Assembly (NCBI RefSeq): GCF_004307015.1
Contig: NZ_SIJL01000002.1
Coordinates: 94,417 to 158,416, forward strand
DNA from: Thermus thermamylovorans
GTDB taxonomy: Bacteria; Deinococcota; Deinococci; Deinococcales; Thermaceae
Length of the DNA stretch: 64,000 nt
Direction of reading: 5' to 3'
Below the pieces are notes generated by a model that had not been told where the DNA came from, did no database searches, and worked only from the letters and a program-made list of their open reading frames with translations. The position numbers and the translations under genes were made by a program. Below, in pieces: positions 9,309-16,916 of the stretch; position 1 is the first letter of the stretch, and every line of letters begins with the position of its first letter.

Positions 9309-11608
9309 GTCCTCCTTTCGTCAAAGGGCCGCTTGGCCAAGGCGGTGAGGGAGGGGAGCCTGGGGCGTTCTGCCTTCTCTAGCCGGACGAAGTTCACCCT
9401 TAGGCCCGCCCCGCCGGAGATGGGGTCCAGCTTGTACCGGGTCTGCAGGTAGTTGTCCGAGGCTCCCCGGCCGTGGGCCACCTTCATGAGGGGGGCCTTG
9501 TGGCCGAAGCCGTGGACGATGTAGACGCAGTCCTTGCGGATCCTCTCCGTGGCCTTCACCCGCACCGGGCCCTCCTTGACCCCGTCCTGGTTCACCAGGG
9601 TCACGTAGTCCCCGTTCTTGAGCCCGAGCTTCTGGGCTTCCTCTCGGTGGATCCAGACCTCGTTTTCCGGGTCCATCTCCATGAGGATCCAGTTGTTTTG
9701 CGTGCGGGCGAAGGTGTGCACGGGGCTTCTGCCGTAGAGGAGGCGATAGTGGCCCTCCGGGGGCTCCTCCGGGGGGGTGAAGACGGGAAGGGGCTGGTGG
9801 CCCGCCTCCTTGAAGGCCTGGCAGTAGAGCTCGATCTTTCCCGAGGGGGTGCCGAAGGGGAGGCGGCCTTCCCGCTCCCAGTCCTCCAGCCAGGGCCGGC
9901 CCCGCTGCACCAGGGTGCCCATGCCCTTCAGGGTTTCCAGGTCGAAGCCGATGGCCTGCAGGCGGGTGTCCAGGTACTCCTCGATGGTCTGCCAGGGGAA
10001 GAACTCCTCCAGGCCCAGCCTGAGGCCCAGCTCCCGGGCGATCCACCAGCCGGGCTTGGTGTCGAAGAGGGGCTCGTGGGCGGGGACCCGGAGCTGGATG
10101 AAGGGCCGCTGGTGGGCCACCAGGACGAAGTCGTCGTAGCGCTCCAGGTAGGTGGCCTCGGGCAGGATCACGTCCGCCCACATCACGTGCTCCTGGGGCA
10201 GGACGTCGATGGCCACGTAGAGGTCGAGCTTCCGGAGAGCCTCCTTGGTGCGGGGTACGTTGGGGATGGAGTGGAAGAGGTTCACCCCGTAGGCGAACAG
10301 GCCCTTGATGGGGTAAGGCTCCCCGGTGATCATGGGCTCGATGAGTTCCTGGATGGCCGTGGTGCGGGCGAAGAACTTGCCCTTGTCCGCCCTGGGGCGG
10401 AAGCCCTCGGGTTCCGCGTCGCCCACCGCGGGCCCTGCGCACCCCCCGGCCGCGGGCTTGAGGGGAAGCGGCGGCGTGGGGTATTCGGGGAGGAAGGGGC
10501 TTTGGGCGATGTAGAAGCCGCCCGGCCGCCCGTAGTTCCCCAGGAGCACGTTCACGTAGAGGAGGGCCATCACCCGGTAGGTGTCGTCCCCGTACCAGGT
10601 GTTGTGCCGGGTGGGGGGCAGCACCGCCTTAGGCTTGTGGGCCGCCATCTCCCGGGCCACCCGGCGGATGGTTTCCGCGGGGATTTCCGTGTGCCCCTCG
10701 GCCCACTCGGGGGTGAAGTCCTTCACGTGGGCCTTGAGCTCCTCGAAGCCCGTGGTGTACTTCTCCACGTACTCTTTGTCGTAAAGGTTCTCGTAAATGA
10801 GCACGTGGATCCAGGCGAGGAGCAAAGCGGTGTCCGTGCCCGGCTTGATGGGAAGCCAGAGGTGGGCCTTGGCCGCGGCGGTGGAGTGCCGGGGGTCCAC
10901 CACCACCAGCTTGGCCCCCCGTTTCAGGGCCAGGGCGAAGTCCTGGAGCTGGGTGTTGTGGGTGTCCTCCCCGATGTGGTGGCCGATGAGGACGATGTAG
11001 CGGGCGTTTTCCCAGTCGATGGGCTCGTGGCCGCCGATGGGACGGCCGAAGACCCACTGGGCGGCCACCTCCCGGGGAGCGGTGCAGAGGGATACGGAGG
11101 GCTTGGCGGCGTTGGGGCTGCCCCAGGCGGCGGGCAGGAAGTCCACGAACCAGTAGTCTCCCGTGCCGTGGCCGAAGAAGGCGATGGCCTCCGGGCCGTA
11201 CTTCTCCTTGATCTCCAGCATCTTCTTGGCCACGTAGTCCAGGGCTTCCTCCCACGTGGCCACCCGGTACTTGCCCTCGCCCCGCTCACTCCCTTCCACC
11301 CGGATCAGGGGCCGCTTCAGGCGGTCGGGGTCGTAGGTGGTCTGGGGCGCCCCTTGGCCCCGGGGGCAGAGGCGGCCCCGGCTTTTGGGGTTGGCCTCGT
11401 ACCCCTCCACCTTGTAGACCCGGTTGCCCACCGCGTGGGCCACGATGCCGCAGCGCCAGAAGCACCCTTCGCAGATCTGGTAGACCGTCCGCACCTCCTG
11501 GGCGTACCAAGGGGTCTTTAGGGCCCTCGCGGGGCCGCTCCCCTTGAGGGCCAGGGCCCCTACCCCCACGCCCAGGGCGCTAAGCTTGAGAAACTCCCGT
11601 CTTTGCAT
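9305..11608 (-). CDS. psrA: Polysulfide/thiosulfate reductase molybdopterin subunit
   Basis: This 767-residue catalytic subunit carries a Tat-type leader (RREFLKLS then a hydrophobic stretch), so it is exported folded. Cys46, Cys49, Cys53 and Cys81 form a [4Fe-4S] site. Cys175 in SVSLCTAPRE is the expected Mo ligand of the bis-MGD cofactor. Its length is close to the known T. thermophilus PsrA. It reduces polysulfide at the outer face of the membrane with electrons from PsrB. The start overlaps the chaperone gene by 29 bp. Confidence 0.94.
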   Translation of the reverse strand: MQRREFLKLSALGVGVGALALKGSGPARALKTPWYAQEVRTVYQICEGCFWRCGIVAHAVGNRVYKVEGYEANPKSRGRLCPRGQGAPQTTYDPDRLKRPLIRVEGSERGEGKYRVATWEEALDYVAKKMLEIKEKYGPEAIAFFGHGTGDYWFVDFLPAAWGSPNAAKPSVSLCTAPREVAAQWVFGRPIGGHEPIDWENARYIVLIGHHIGEDTHNTQLQDFALALKRGAKLVVVDPRHSTAAAKAHLWLPIKPGTDTALLLAWIHVLIYENLYDKEYVEKYTTGFEELKAHVKDFTPEWAEGHTEIPAETIRRVAREMAAHKPKAVLPPTRHNTWYGDDTYRVMALLYVNVLLGNYGRPGGFYIAQSPFLPEYPTPPLPLKPAAGGCAGPAVGDAEPEGFRPRADKGKFFARTTAIQELIEPMITGEPYPIKGLFAYGVNLFHSIPNVPRTKEALRKLDLYVAIDVLPQEHVMWADVILPEATYLERYDDFVLVAHQRPFIQLRVPAHEPLFDTKPGWWIARELGLRLGLEEFFPWQTIEEYLDTRLQAIGFDLETLKGMGTLVQRGRPWLEDWEREGRLPFGTPSGKIELYCQAFKEAGHQPLPVFTPPEEPPEGHYRLLYGRSPVHTFARTQNNWILMEMDPENEVWIHREEAQKLGLKNGDYVTLVNQDGVKEGPVRVKATERIRKDCVYIVHGFGHKAPLMKVAHGRGASDNYLQTRYKLDPISGGAGLRVNFVRLEKAERPRLPSLTALAKRPFDERRT

Positions 11609-12107
11609 GGATGGCCTCCTCCAACAGGCCCACCAGCGTGCCGTAGAAGCCGGTGGGGTCGTGGGCCTTTACCGCCTGACCGAAGCGCCCCAGCCAGGGG
11701 CCCAGGAACTCCTCCAGGAGCCTTCGGGCCAGGTCGGGCCGACGGGGGCCCAGGAGGGCTATAGCCTCCCCCAGGGCCGCCAGGTGGTCGGGCAGGTCCC
11801 GCCAGGACTCCTGCACCTCGAGGCCCCCCTCCCGGTAGACTGCCAGGAGCCGGTGGAGGGAAGGGCCGAGAAGCTCCCCGTCCAGGGCGTAACCGGCGTA
11901 AGGGGGAGCGGGGACGCCCCTGGGATTGGCTACAAAAAGGGCGGTGTAGGCGGCCTGGAGCTCCTCTGGGGGCACCCGAGGCAGGACCACGGGGTGGCCG
12001 GTAAGCTCCTCCAAGGCCTCCTCCAGGGTTCCTGCCCCAAACCCTCGGAAGAGGGCCTCCCCCGGTGGTGCGAAGAGGCTTGCGGTAACCCAGCCCAGGA
12101 GTTCCAT
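11580..12107 (-). CDS. TorD/DmsD-type molybdoenzyme chaperone
   Basis: The 175-residue all-alpha protein contains the family motif YTALFVANPRGVPAPPYAGY and a C-terminal HDPTGFYGTLVGLLEEAI region. TorD-family chaperones bind the Tat leader of a molybdoenzyme and hold it until cofactor loading. The gene is first in the operon and its 3' end overlaps psrA, so PsrA is the clear client. A Shine-Dalgarno AGGAGGTG precedes the ATG. Confidence 0.88.
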   Translation of the reverse strand: MELLGWVTASLFAPPGEALFRGFGAGTLEEALEELTGHPVVLPRVPPEELQAAYTALFVANPRGVPAPPYAGYALDGELLGPSLHRLLAVYREGGLEVQESWRDLPDHLAALGEAIALLGPRRPDLARRLLEEFLGPWLGRFGQAVKAHDPTGFYGTLVGLLEEAIHAKTGVSQA

Positions 12108-12125
12108 CGCGCACCTCCTGGTTCC

Positions 12126-12153
12126 AAGCTAGAGCTTGCCCTCTCTTTCACAA
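12126..12153 (-). promoter_or_regulatory. Promoter of the torD-psrABC-rhodanese operon
   Basis: On the minus strand TTGTGA (12153-12148), a 16-nt spacer and TAGCTT (12131-12126) precede the AGGAGGTG and ATG of the chaperone gene. The expected start is near 12119. Confidence 0.55.
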
Positions 12154-12170
12154 GACGGAAGGGTTTACCG

Positions 12171-12219
12171 CTTCCTGTCGGAAGGGATCCTAAGGCAAAT
12201 GTCCTTGGGAAAAATGTCC
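12171..12219 (-). promoter_or_regulatory. Candidate activator sites upstream of the psr promoter
   Basis: Two elements lie upstream of the -35. One is an inverted repeat CTTCC-N4-GGAAG (12171-12184), centred about 59 nt before the expected start. The other is a direct repeat of GGACATTT (minus-strand sense; 12197-12204 and 12212-12219) with 15-bp spacing. The NarL-type regulator encoded next door is the natural candidate to bind one of them. Confidence 0.35.
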
Positions 12220-12262
12220 CGAGTGCCCACCCGGGGTCTACCCTGCCCGGGAGGGGAGGCCG

Positions 12263-12859
12263 TCAGGCCAGGCCGTGCTCCCGGGCCCAGCGCACCAGGT
12301 CCGGCGTGTCCATAAGGCCCAGCTTGTTCAGGGCCCGCTGCTTGTAGGTGTAGGCGGTCTTTACGGAAAGCCCCAGACGCTCGGCGGCCTGGGAAAGGGT
12401 GTAGCCATGGGCGAGGAGCGCTACCACCGCCTTTTCCCGTTCCGAAAGGGCCTCGGGGCCGGGCTCGGCCTGCCCATCCAGGAGGGCCTCGGTGAGGCTC
12501 GGGTGCAGGTAGCGCAGGCCCCGCCTCAGGCGCTCCATGGCTTCCAGGAGCTCCTGGTCCAGGGCGTGCTTAGGGAGGTAGCCCCGGGCTCCGAGCTGAA
12601 AGGCCCGGGCCACGTAGGCGGGCTCGTCGTGCATGGAGACCACCAGCACCTTGGCCCGCTTGGCCAGCTCCGGGAGGGCCTCGAGGCCCCCCATCCCCGG
12701 AAGGTTCAGGTCCAAAAGGACCAGGTCCGCCTCCCAGGGGGCGGCCAGGGCCTCCTCGGCGGTGGCGAACTCCGCCACCACCCGGTGCCCCCCCTCCTCC
12801 AGGAGGAGGCGGAGCCCTTTCCGGACCAGGTGGTGGTCCTCCAGGAGCACCACCCTCAT
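12263..12859 (-). CDS. NarL/FixJ-family response regulator
   Basis: The 198-residue protein has a receiver domain (DLVLLDLNLPGMGG with the phospho-Asp, SMHD, LPKHA) and a C-terminal LuxR-type HTH (LSEREKAVVALLAHGYTLSQAAERLGLSVKTAYTYKQRALNKLGL). It acts as a transcription regulator once phosphorylated. Its start overlaps the upstream kinase stop (ATGA), so the pair is co-translated. It is followed 155 nt later by the polysulfide reductase operon, its likely target. Confidence 0.93.
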   Translation of the reverse strand: MRVVLLEDHHLVRKGLRLLLEEGGHRVVAEFATAEEALAAPWEADLVLLDLNLPGMGGLEALPELAKRAKVLVVSMHDEPAYVARAFQLGARGYLPKHALDQELLEAMERLRRGLRYLHPSLTEALLDGQAEPGPEALSEREKAVVALLAHGYTLSQAAERLGLSVKTAYTYKQRALNKLGLMDTPDLVRWAREHGLA

Positions 12860-13821
12860 AGGGGCACCCCGAACTCCACCCGTGTTCCCTGCCCCGGGAC
12901 GGAGTGGACCAGGAGGCTTCCCCCCAGGCCCTGGATGCGCTCCTGCATGCCCAGCATCCCTACGGAGGCCGGGGTCTTCTCCGGGTCAAAGCCCACCCCG
13001 TCGTCCGCCACCACCCCGAAAAGCCGGTCCCCTTCCCGCCACAGGCGCACCTGCACCCGCTGGGCCTGGGCGTGGCGCAGGGTGTTGGTGAGGGCCTCCT
13101 GCACCACCCGGAAGAGGGCTACCTCCTTCTCCTTGGGCAGGGGTGGGATCTCCAGATGAGCTTCGACCTCCACCCCTCCCTTGCGATACTCCTCTAGATA
13201 GCGTTTGAGGGCTTCCTTAAGGCCCAGGTCGTCCAAAAGTGGCATGCGGAGCTCTCTAGAGAGCCTCCTGACCTCCTCCAGGGCCTCCGCCACACGCCTC
13301 CGGGCCTCGGCAAGCTGTTCCGGCCGCCTTTCTGCCACCTTCAGGGTGAGGAGAGCAGCGGTGAGGAGGCTGCCTACTCCGTCGTGGAGTTCCCGGCCCA
13401 CCCGGCGCCTTTCCTCCTCCTGGGCCCAAAGGAGCCTTCCCGAAAGCTCCAGCCCGGGGCGCCTTAAGGCCAGGAGGAGGAGGGCAGGGAGGGCTTCTGG
13501 AATTTTCTGACCCAATTCTAACTTTAGCACCAACACGGCCAAGGTTCTGCTCCCTTGCCGCAGGGGCAGGGCCACGAAACCATCCCTTTCCACCCGGGTT
13601 CCCTGCCGTAGGGCTTCCTCCGCCAGGGCCCGGGACCAGGGTGCTAGAGAGCAGTTCGCGCGGCAGGCTTGCATCTGCAATAAGGAGAGGCTCTCTCCCA
13701 CCCAGTAGGCCTCGCCGCAGCGGATAACCCCCGCCTCCTCCAGGGCAGTAAGGGCCCGGCGAAAAACCTCCTGTCGTCCCCGGGCCTCGCTTAGAACCTC
13801 GGCCAGACGGGTGCAGTCCAC
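12856..13821 (-). CDS. Sensor histidine kinase with four N-terminal cysteines
   Basis: The 321-residue soluble kinase has a small N-terminal input region (about 1-130, possibly GAF-like), a HisKA_3 dimerisation motif QEEERRRVGRELHDGVGS with the phospho-His, and an ATPase domain with EALTNTLRHA, ADDGVGFD and GMLGMQERI. All its cysteines (C3, C35, C53, C57) lie in the first 57 residues. Four such Cys could bind an Fe-S cluster, as in NreB, or sense sulfane sulfur by thiol chemistry. No membrane segment is seen. GTG 13821 lies 6 nt after a TAGGCT -10 box, so it is probably leaderless. Confidence 0.88.
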   Translation of the reverse strand: MDCTRLAEVLSEARGRQEVFRRALTALEEAGVIRCGEAYWVGESLSLLQMQACRANCSLAPWSRALAEEALRQGTRVERDGFVALPLRQGSRTLAVLVLKLELGQKIPEALPALLLLALRRPGLELSGRLLWAQEEERRRVGRELHDGVGSLLTAALLTLKVAERRPEQLAEARRRVAEALEEVRRLSRELRMPLLDDLGLKEALKRYLEEYRKGGVEVEAHLEIPPLPKEKEVALFRVVQEALTNTLRHAQAQRVQVRLWREGDRLFGVVADDGVGFDPEKTPASVGMLGMQERIQGLGGSLLVHSVPGQGTRVEFGVPL

Positions 13822-13827
13822 GGTTCC

Positions 13828-13833
13828 AGCCTA
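13828..13833 (-). promoter_or_regulatory. -10 box of the leaderless kinase-regulator operon
   Basis: TAGGCT (minus strand) with 6 nt to GTG 13821; no clear -35. Confidence 0.45.
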
Positions 13834-13859
13834 CGCCCGCCTTGGGGGGAAAGGTGTCC

Positions 13860-14744
13860 CTAGAGGCCAAAGTAGGCCCGGGCAGCCATCACGTCCCTGG
13901 CGATCTGGGCCTTGAGTTCCTCTGGGTTGGCGAAGCGCTTTTCCTCCCGGAGGTGTTTCAGGAAAGACACACGTACCTCCTCCCCGTAAAGCTCCCCGGC
14001 GAAACCCAAGAGGTGGACCTCAAGCCGCCGTTCCCCTCCGCCCAAGGTGGGCCTGGTACCCACGTTGGCCACCCCCCGGTAGCGGCCGAAAGCCCCCTGG
14101 GCCTCCACCGCGTAGACCCCGGGGGGGAGGACCTTCTTGGGATGGACGGCCAGGTTGGCGGTGGGGAAAGCCAGCCTCCGCCCCAGCCCATCCCCCTCCA
14201 CCACCACCCCGTAGGCCCCGTAGGGGCGGCCCAGGAGGTGGCGGGCTTCTTCTACCCGGCCCTCCTGGAGGAGGGCCCGAATGTGGCTGGACTTCACCGG
14301 TTCCCCCCCCAGGGTGAGGAGGGGGACGGTGCGCACCGGGGCCACCTGCGCCAGGTCCTCCGGGCCCCCCCTCCGCCCCTGGCCGAAGCGGAAGTCCTCC
14401 CCCACGTGGATGCGGCTGGCCCCCAAAGCCCTCAGGTCTTCCAGAAACTCCTCCGCCCGCCTCCTGGCGAAGGTTTCGTTGAAGGGTACGGCCAGGATCA
14501 GCTCTACCCCCAGGGCCCTTAAGGCCTCCACCTTTTCCGTGAGGTCCATGAGGAAGCCCTCTCCCCGGGTGAAGACCTTGGCGGGGGGGTCGAAGGTGTA
14601 GACCAGGAGGGGTTCTTTCAAGGCCTTGGCCTCGGCCAGGGCCTGGCGAAGGAGGTGCTGGTGGCCCAGGTGCACCCCGTCAAAGGAGCCCACGGCCACC
14701 ACCTTGGGCCCCTGGGGTACGTCAGCGACCTCGGAGAAAAGCAT
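13860..14744 (-). CDS. ribF: Bifunctional riboflavin kinase/FAD synthetase
   Basis: This 294-residue protein has an N-terminal FMN adenylyltransferase domain (VVAVGSFDGVHLGHQHLL, the nucleotidyl-transferase HxGH motif) and a C-terminal flavokinase domain (GRRLAFPTANLAV, then the GVANVGTRPT segment). It makes FMN and FAD from riboflavin. The start overlaps the Nudix gene by 23 bp, linking flavin cofactor synthesis with a possible FAD-cleaving enzyme. Confidence 0.95.
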   Translation of the reverse strand: MLFSEVADVPQGPKVVAVGSFDGVHLGHQHLLRQALAEAKALKEPLLVYTFDPPAKVFTRGEGFLMDLTEKVEALRALGVELILAVPFNETFARRRAEEFLEDLRALGASRIHVGEDFRFGQGRRGGPEDLAQVAPVRTVPLLTLGGEPVKSSHIRALLQEGRVEEARHLLGRPYGAYGVVVEGDGLGRRLAFPTANLAVHPKKVLPPGVYAVEAQGAFGRYRGVANVGTRPTLGGGERRLEVHLLGFAGELYGEEVRVSFLKHLREEKRFANPEELKAQIARDVMAARAYFGL

Positions 14745-15210
14745 GGTGGTAGAGGATCCCTACGATCCCGGTGGCCGAGAATTCCACCTGGCCCCGGCGG
14801 TGAAGCTGCAAAGCCCTCTCCGGTTCCAGCCAGACCACCTCGATCCTCTCGTCCTCGTCGGGAGGGGCTTCTGCTACCCTCAGGTTCTCCGCCAGGAAGA
14901 CGTGGGTCTTCTCATCGGTGAACCCGGGGGAGACGAAGTAGCTGAAGAGGGGGGTGAGGTCCCCGGTGAGGCCCGTTTCCTCGGCCAGCTCCCGCCTGGC
15001 GGCCTCCAGGGCATCTTCCCCGGGTTCAATAAGCCCCGCGGGGATCTCCAAGGGGGCGAGCCCCACCGCCGGGCGGTGCTGGCGCACGAAGAGCATCTTC
15101 CCATCCCGCACGGCCAAAATGGCTACCGCCGGCTTGTGCTCCACGATCTCGTAACGGCCTTCCAGGGCCAGGCTCAGGATGCGGCCCCGGTAGAGATAGG
15201 TGCGCTCCAC
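14722..15210 (-). CDS. Nudix hydrolase, ADP-ribose/FAD pyrophosphatase type
   Basis: The 162-residue protein has a complete Nudix box, GLIEPGEDALEAARRELAEETGLTG read at intervals G-x5-E-x7-RELAEETG. It closely resembles a T. thermophilus Nudix protein (Ndx2) that I recall acting on ADP-ribose and FAD; substrate specificity here is inferred. The GTG start lies 6 nt after TAAGAT, suggesting a leaderless message. Overlap with ribF supports a flavin link. Confidence 0.85.
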   Translation of the reverse strand: MERTYLYRGRILSLALEGRYEIVEHKPAVAILAVRDGKMLFVRQHRPAVGLAPLEIPAGLIEPGEDALEAARRELAEETGLTGDLTPLFSYFVSPGFTDEKTHVFLAENLRVAEAPPDEDERIEVVWLEPERALQLHRRGQVEFSATGIVGILYHHAFLRGR

Positions 15211-15216
15211 GGCCCC

Positions 15217-15222
15217 ATCTTA
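15217..15222 (-). promoter_or_regulatory. -10 box of the leaderless Nudix-ribF operon
   Basis: TAAGAT (minus strand) with 6 nt to GTG 15210; -35 weak. Confidence 0.45.
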
Positions 15223-15228
15223 AGGGAA

Positions 15229-15252
15229 GGCCCCGGGGCGTGCTCCGGGGCC
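15229..15252 (-). terminator. Terminator of the pentaheme cytochrome gene
   Basis: An 8-bp perfect stem GGCCCCGG/CCGGGGCC (15229-15236, 15245-15252) with an 8-nt loop is followed on the minus strand by TTCCCTT. It separates the cytochrome gene from the Nudix-ribF operon. Confidence 0.65.
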
Positions 15253-15270
15253 TGTGGTGAGAGCGGGGAG

Positions 15271-16383
15271 TTACTTCAGAGCTTCCAGGGTGGCGGTAAG
15301 GACTGTATAGGTGTAGGTAGGGTTGTGCACTCCTCTGGCTCCCCCGTACTTCAGGAGGAGGTAGTTCCAGGCAGCCCGCACCACAGGGTCTCCGGTGGGA
15401 AACACAGGCTGCCCTTCCCCGTCTCGGATATCTCCTAGCTGGCTGATGAGTTCCCTACCGTCTTCCAAGACGAGCCGCAAGGCGATTTGTCCCGCTGCCG
15501 AAAGGATTTCTACCCTCCTTACCCGTCCCTCCACGGCCACGTTGGGGGTAAACTGCCCTGTTTCTGGGTTGTAGGCCCGTACCGTCCTGATGCGGTTGGA
15601 GACCGCTGCTACCCGCTGGCTGATGCGGGCCTCTACCTGCTTCATCAGCTGTTCAAAGCCTTGGGCCACCATCTCCCGCTGGAACTTCGGACCATGGCAG
15701 GAGGTGCAAAGGTTTTCTGGGGCCTTAAAGGTGTGGCTGGTGTACTCCTCCCGGGTGAGCCGCATGTGGCAAGTAACGCAGGAGCCACCAGTGAAGTGGG
15801 CGTGGGGGTTCAGCCATTCCTGCGTGTCGTCCACGAAGTAGGCGTTCTTGCCCAGAAGCACATCGCCCTGGGCAGAATAGTGGGGGGAGGTGTAGCGTCC
15901 GTGATCGGCGGCATTCCAGCTGATCTTCCCTTCGCGGGTGCTGTGACAAACCATGCACAGGGCGCCCGCACCCACCGCACTGGCCTGGAAGCCGGAGGGC
16001 AGTACCGGGGTGTTGTTGACCACGCGCAGGTTCCAGTCCGCGTCATGGCAGGTTTGGCAGGTAATGGGTCGGACGTCGGCCTGGGTGAGGCCCAAAGATC
16101 GCAAGTGCTCCACCGTGGCGAGCCTGCCGTCGGGTCCTACCAGATGACCAGGATTTCCCTGCTTTAACTGCTCTAGCCAGGCCAAAAAGCCCTGCTCGCT
16201 GTGGCAGCGGGCACAATGGCGGGTTCCCTCTCCCCGGATTTCCACGGGAACCTGCTGGAGGGTTTGGGAACCCATTTCCCTGTTGTTGTGGGGGCTTTCC
16301 GCCCACTCCCGGGGAATGGTGGATGCGCTGAAAGAAGCCAACAGCAGAATCGAAAACAGAGAGGCCAAAACGGTTTTTTTCAT
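15271..16383 (-). CDS. Exported pentaheme cytochrome c
   Basis: The 370-residue protein has a signal peptide (MKKTVLASLFSILLLASFSAS) and five CXXCH heme sites: C57, C109, C143, C202 and C226, as CARCH, CQTCH, CMVCH, CVTCH and CTSCH. Further His residues such as H61-flanking, H161, H168 and H196 could be distal ligands. The C-terminal 130 residues lack heme sites and look beta-rich. It is likely a periplasmic electron carrier or reductase. It has its own promoter region and terminator, so it is monocistronic. I do not recognise a specific family. Confidence 0.88.
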   Translation of the reverse strand: MKKTVLASLFSILLLASFSASTIPREWAESPHNNREMGSQTLQQVPVEIRGEGTRHCARCHSEQGFLAWLEQLKQGNPGHLVGPDGRLATVEHLRSLGLTQADVRPITCQTCHDADWNLRVVNNTPVLPSGFQASAVGAGALCMVCHSTREGKISWNAADHGRYTSPHYSAQGDVLLGKNAYFVDDTQEWLNPHAHFTGGSCVTCHMRLTREEYTSHTFKAPENLCTSCHGPKFQREMVAQGFEQLMKQVEARISQRVAAVSNRIRTVRAYNPETGQFTPNVAVEGRVRRVEILSAAGQIALRLVLEDGRELISQLGDIRDGEGQPVFPTGDPVVRAAWNYLLLKYGGARGVHNPTYTYTVLTATLEALK

Positions 16384-16398
16384 GGTTACCTCCCTTGG

Positions 16399-16427
16399 TT
16401 GTGGGTAGTGTTTACCCCAACTATAAT
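16399..16427 (+). promoter_or_regulatory. Sigma-A-like promoter pointing into the pseudogene
   Basis: TTGTGG (16399-16404), 17-nt spacer, perfect TATAAT (16422-16427). It reads toward the amidohydrolase remnant and is divergent from the cytochrome gene. Confidence 0.5.
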
Positions 16428-16521
16428 GAAAGTCAAGGGTAATCAGTCCCTTACTAAGGTAGAAGTTTTGCGTCTTTTTAATGATATTTACCTAATAGAA
16501 AATCGCTTAATCAAGTAGACC

Positions 16522-16561
16522 CTTGCCGGGAGGGGAATGGCTACCTTGAGGGCCCGGCAAG
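16522..16561. repeat. 9-bp perfect inverted repeat
   Basis: CTTGCCGGG (16522-16530) and CCCGGCAAG (16553-16561) flank 22 nt. No T-run follows on either strand. It abuts the broken 5' end of the amidohydrolase remnant, so it may be a scar of an insertion or deletion, or a recombination or operator site. Confidence 0.45.
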
Positions 16562-16891
16562 CTGGGTGCTGAGATTAAGGCTCGGTTCCCTCTTTGGGAC
16601 ATCAGGGCGAAGGTTGCTCCGGAGGGCGGAACCCTGGCCTTCGGCTCCGACGCCCCGGTGGCCCCGCTGGGGTACGGGCGAAACTTCCTCGCCGCCACCT
16701 CCCACCCCCTGGTTCCCGAGGAGAGCCTTTCCCCGGAAAAGGTCCTTTGGGCGCCCGCGGAAGGGGCTTCCCTGGCGGCGGGCTGGCGGGACTACGGCCG
16801 CCTGGAGCCAAGGATGCGGGCCGACCTTACCCTCTGGGAGGGGAGGAGGTCCATGGGCCGGGTTTACCGGGGTAAACTAGATTTAATTTAA
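16562..16891 (+). pseudogene. C-terminal remnant of an amidohydrolase (YtcJ-like)
   Basis: One open frame runs from 16562 to the TAA at 16889-16891 and encodes only the end of a TIM-barrel amidohydrolase. It has FPLWDIRAKV, then GTLAFGSDAPVAPLG with the conserved catalytic Asp, then LAAGWRDYGRLEPRMRADLTLWEG, a typical C-terminal sheet. An in-frame stop at 16547 and no start codon show that the first roughly three quarters of the gene are gone. It ends 25 nt before the next gene. Confidence 0.72.
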
Positions 16892-16904
16892 TAAACCGGG
16901 GGTG

Positions 16905-16910
16905 TATACT
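16905..16910 (+). promoter_or_regulatory. -10 box of leaderless 2H phosphoesterase gene
   Basis: TATACT with 6 nt to GTG 16917. A weak -35 (TTTAAT, 16882-16887) has 17-nt spacing. This decides the start at 16917 rather than the in-frame codon at 16902. Confidence 0.6.
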
Positions 16911-16916
16911 GGCGGC

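Larger units (their letters stand above)
16384..16561. other. Low-GC spacer with a small ORF
   Basis: The segment from about 16425 to 16518 is far more AT-rich than its surroundings. It holds a possible 30-codon plus-strand ORF (ATG 16426 to TAG 16518) rich in Leu, Asn, Ile and Lys codons, unlike local codon use. It could be a fragment of foreign DNA; no function is assigned. An inverted repeat closes the segment. Confidence 0.4.

Noticed and set aside
9473-11521. Long plus-strand open frame opposite psrA, and similar long frames opposite dnaG, mrfA and the acs genes
   Set aside because: High GC removes stop codons from antisense frames. These translations are Gly/Pro/Arg/His-rich with no motifs, while the opposite strand encodes complete known proteins.
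16408-16436. Minus-strand promoter for the pentaheme cytochrome using TTGACT at 16436-16431
   Set aside because: A TTGACT hexamer is present, but no acceptable -10 lies at 16-18 nt spacing, so I did not annotate it.
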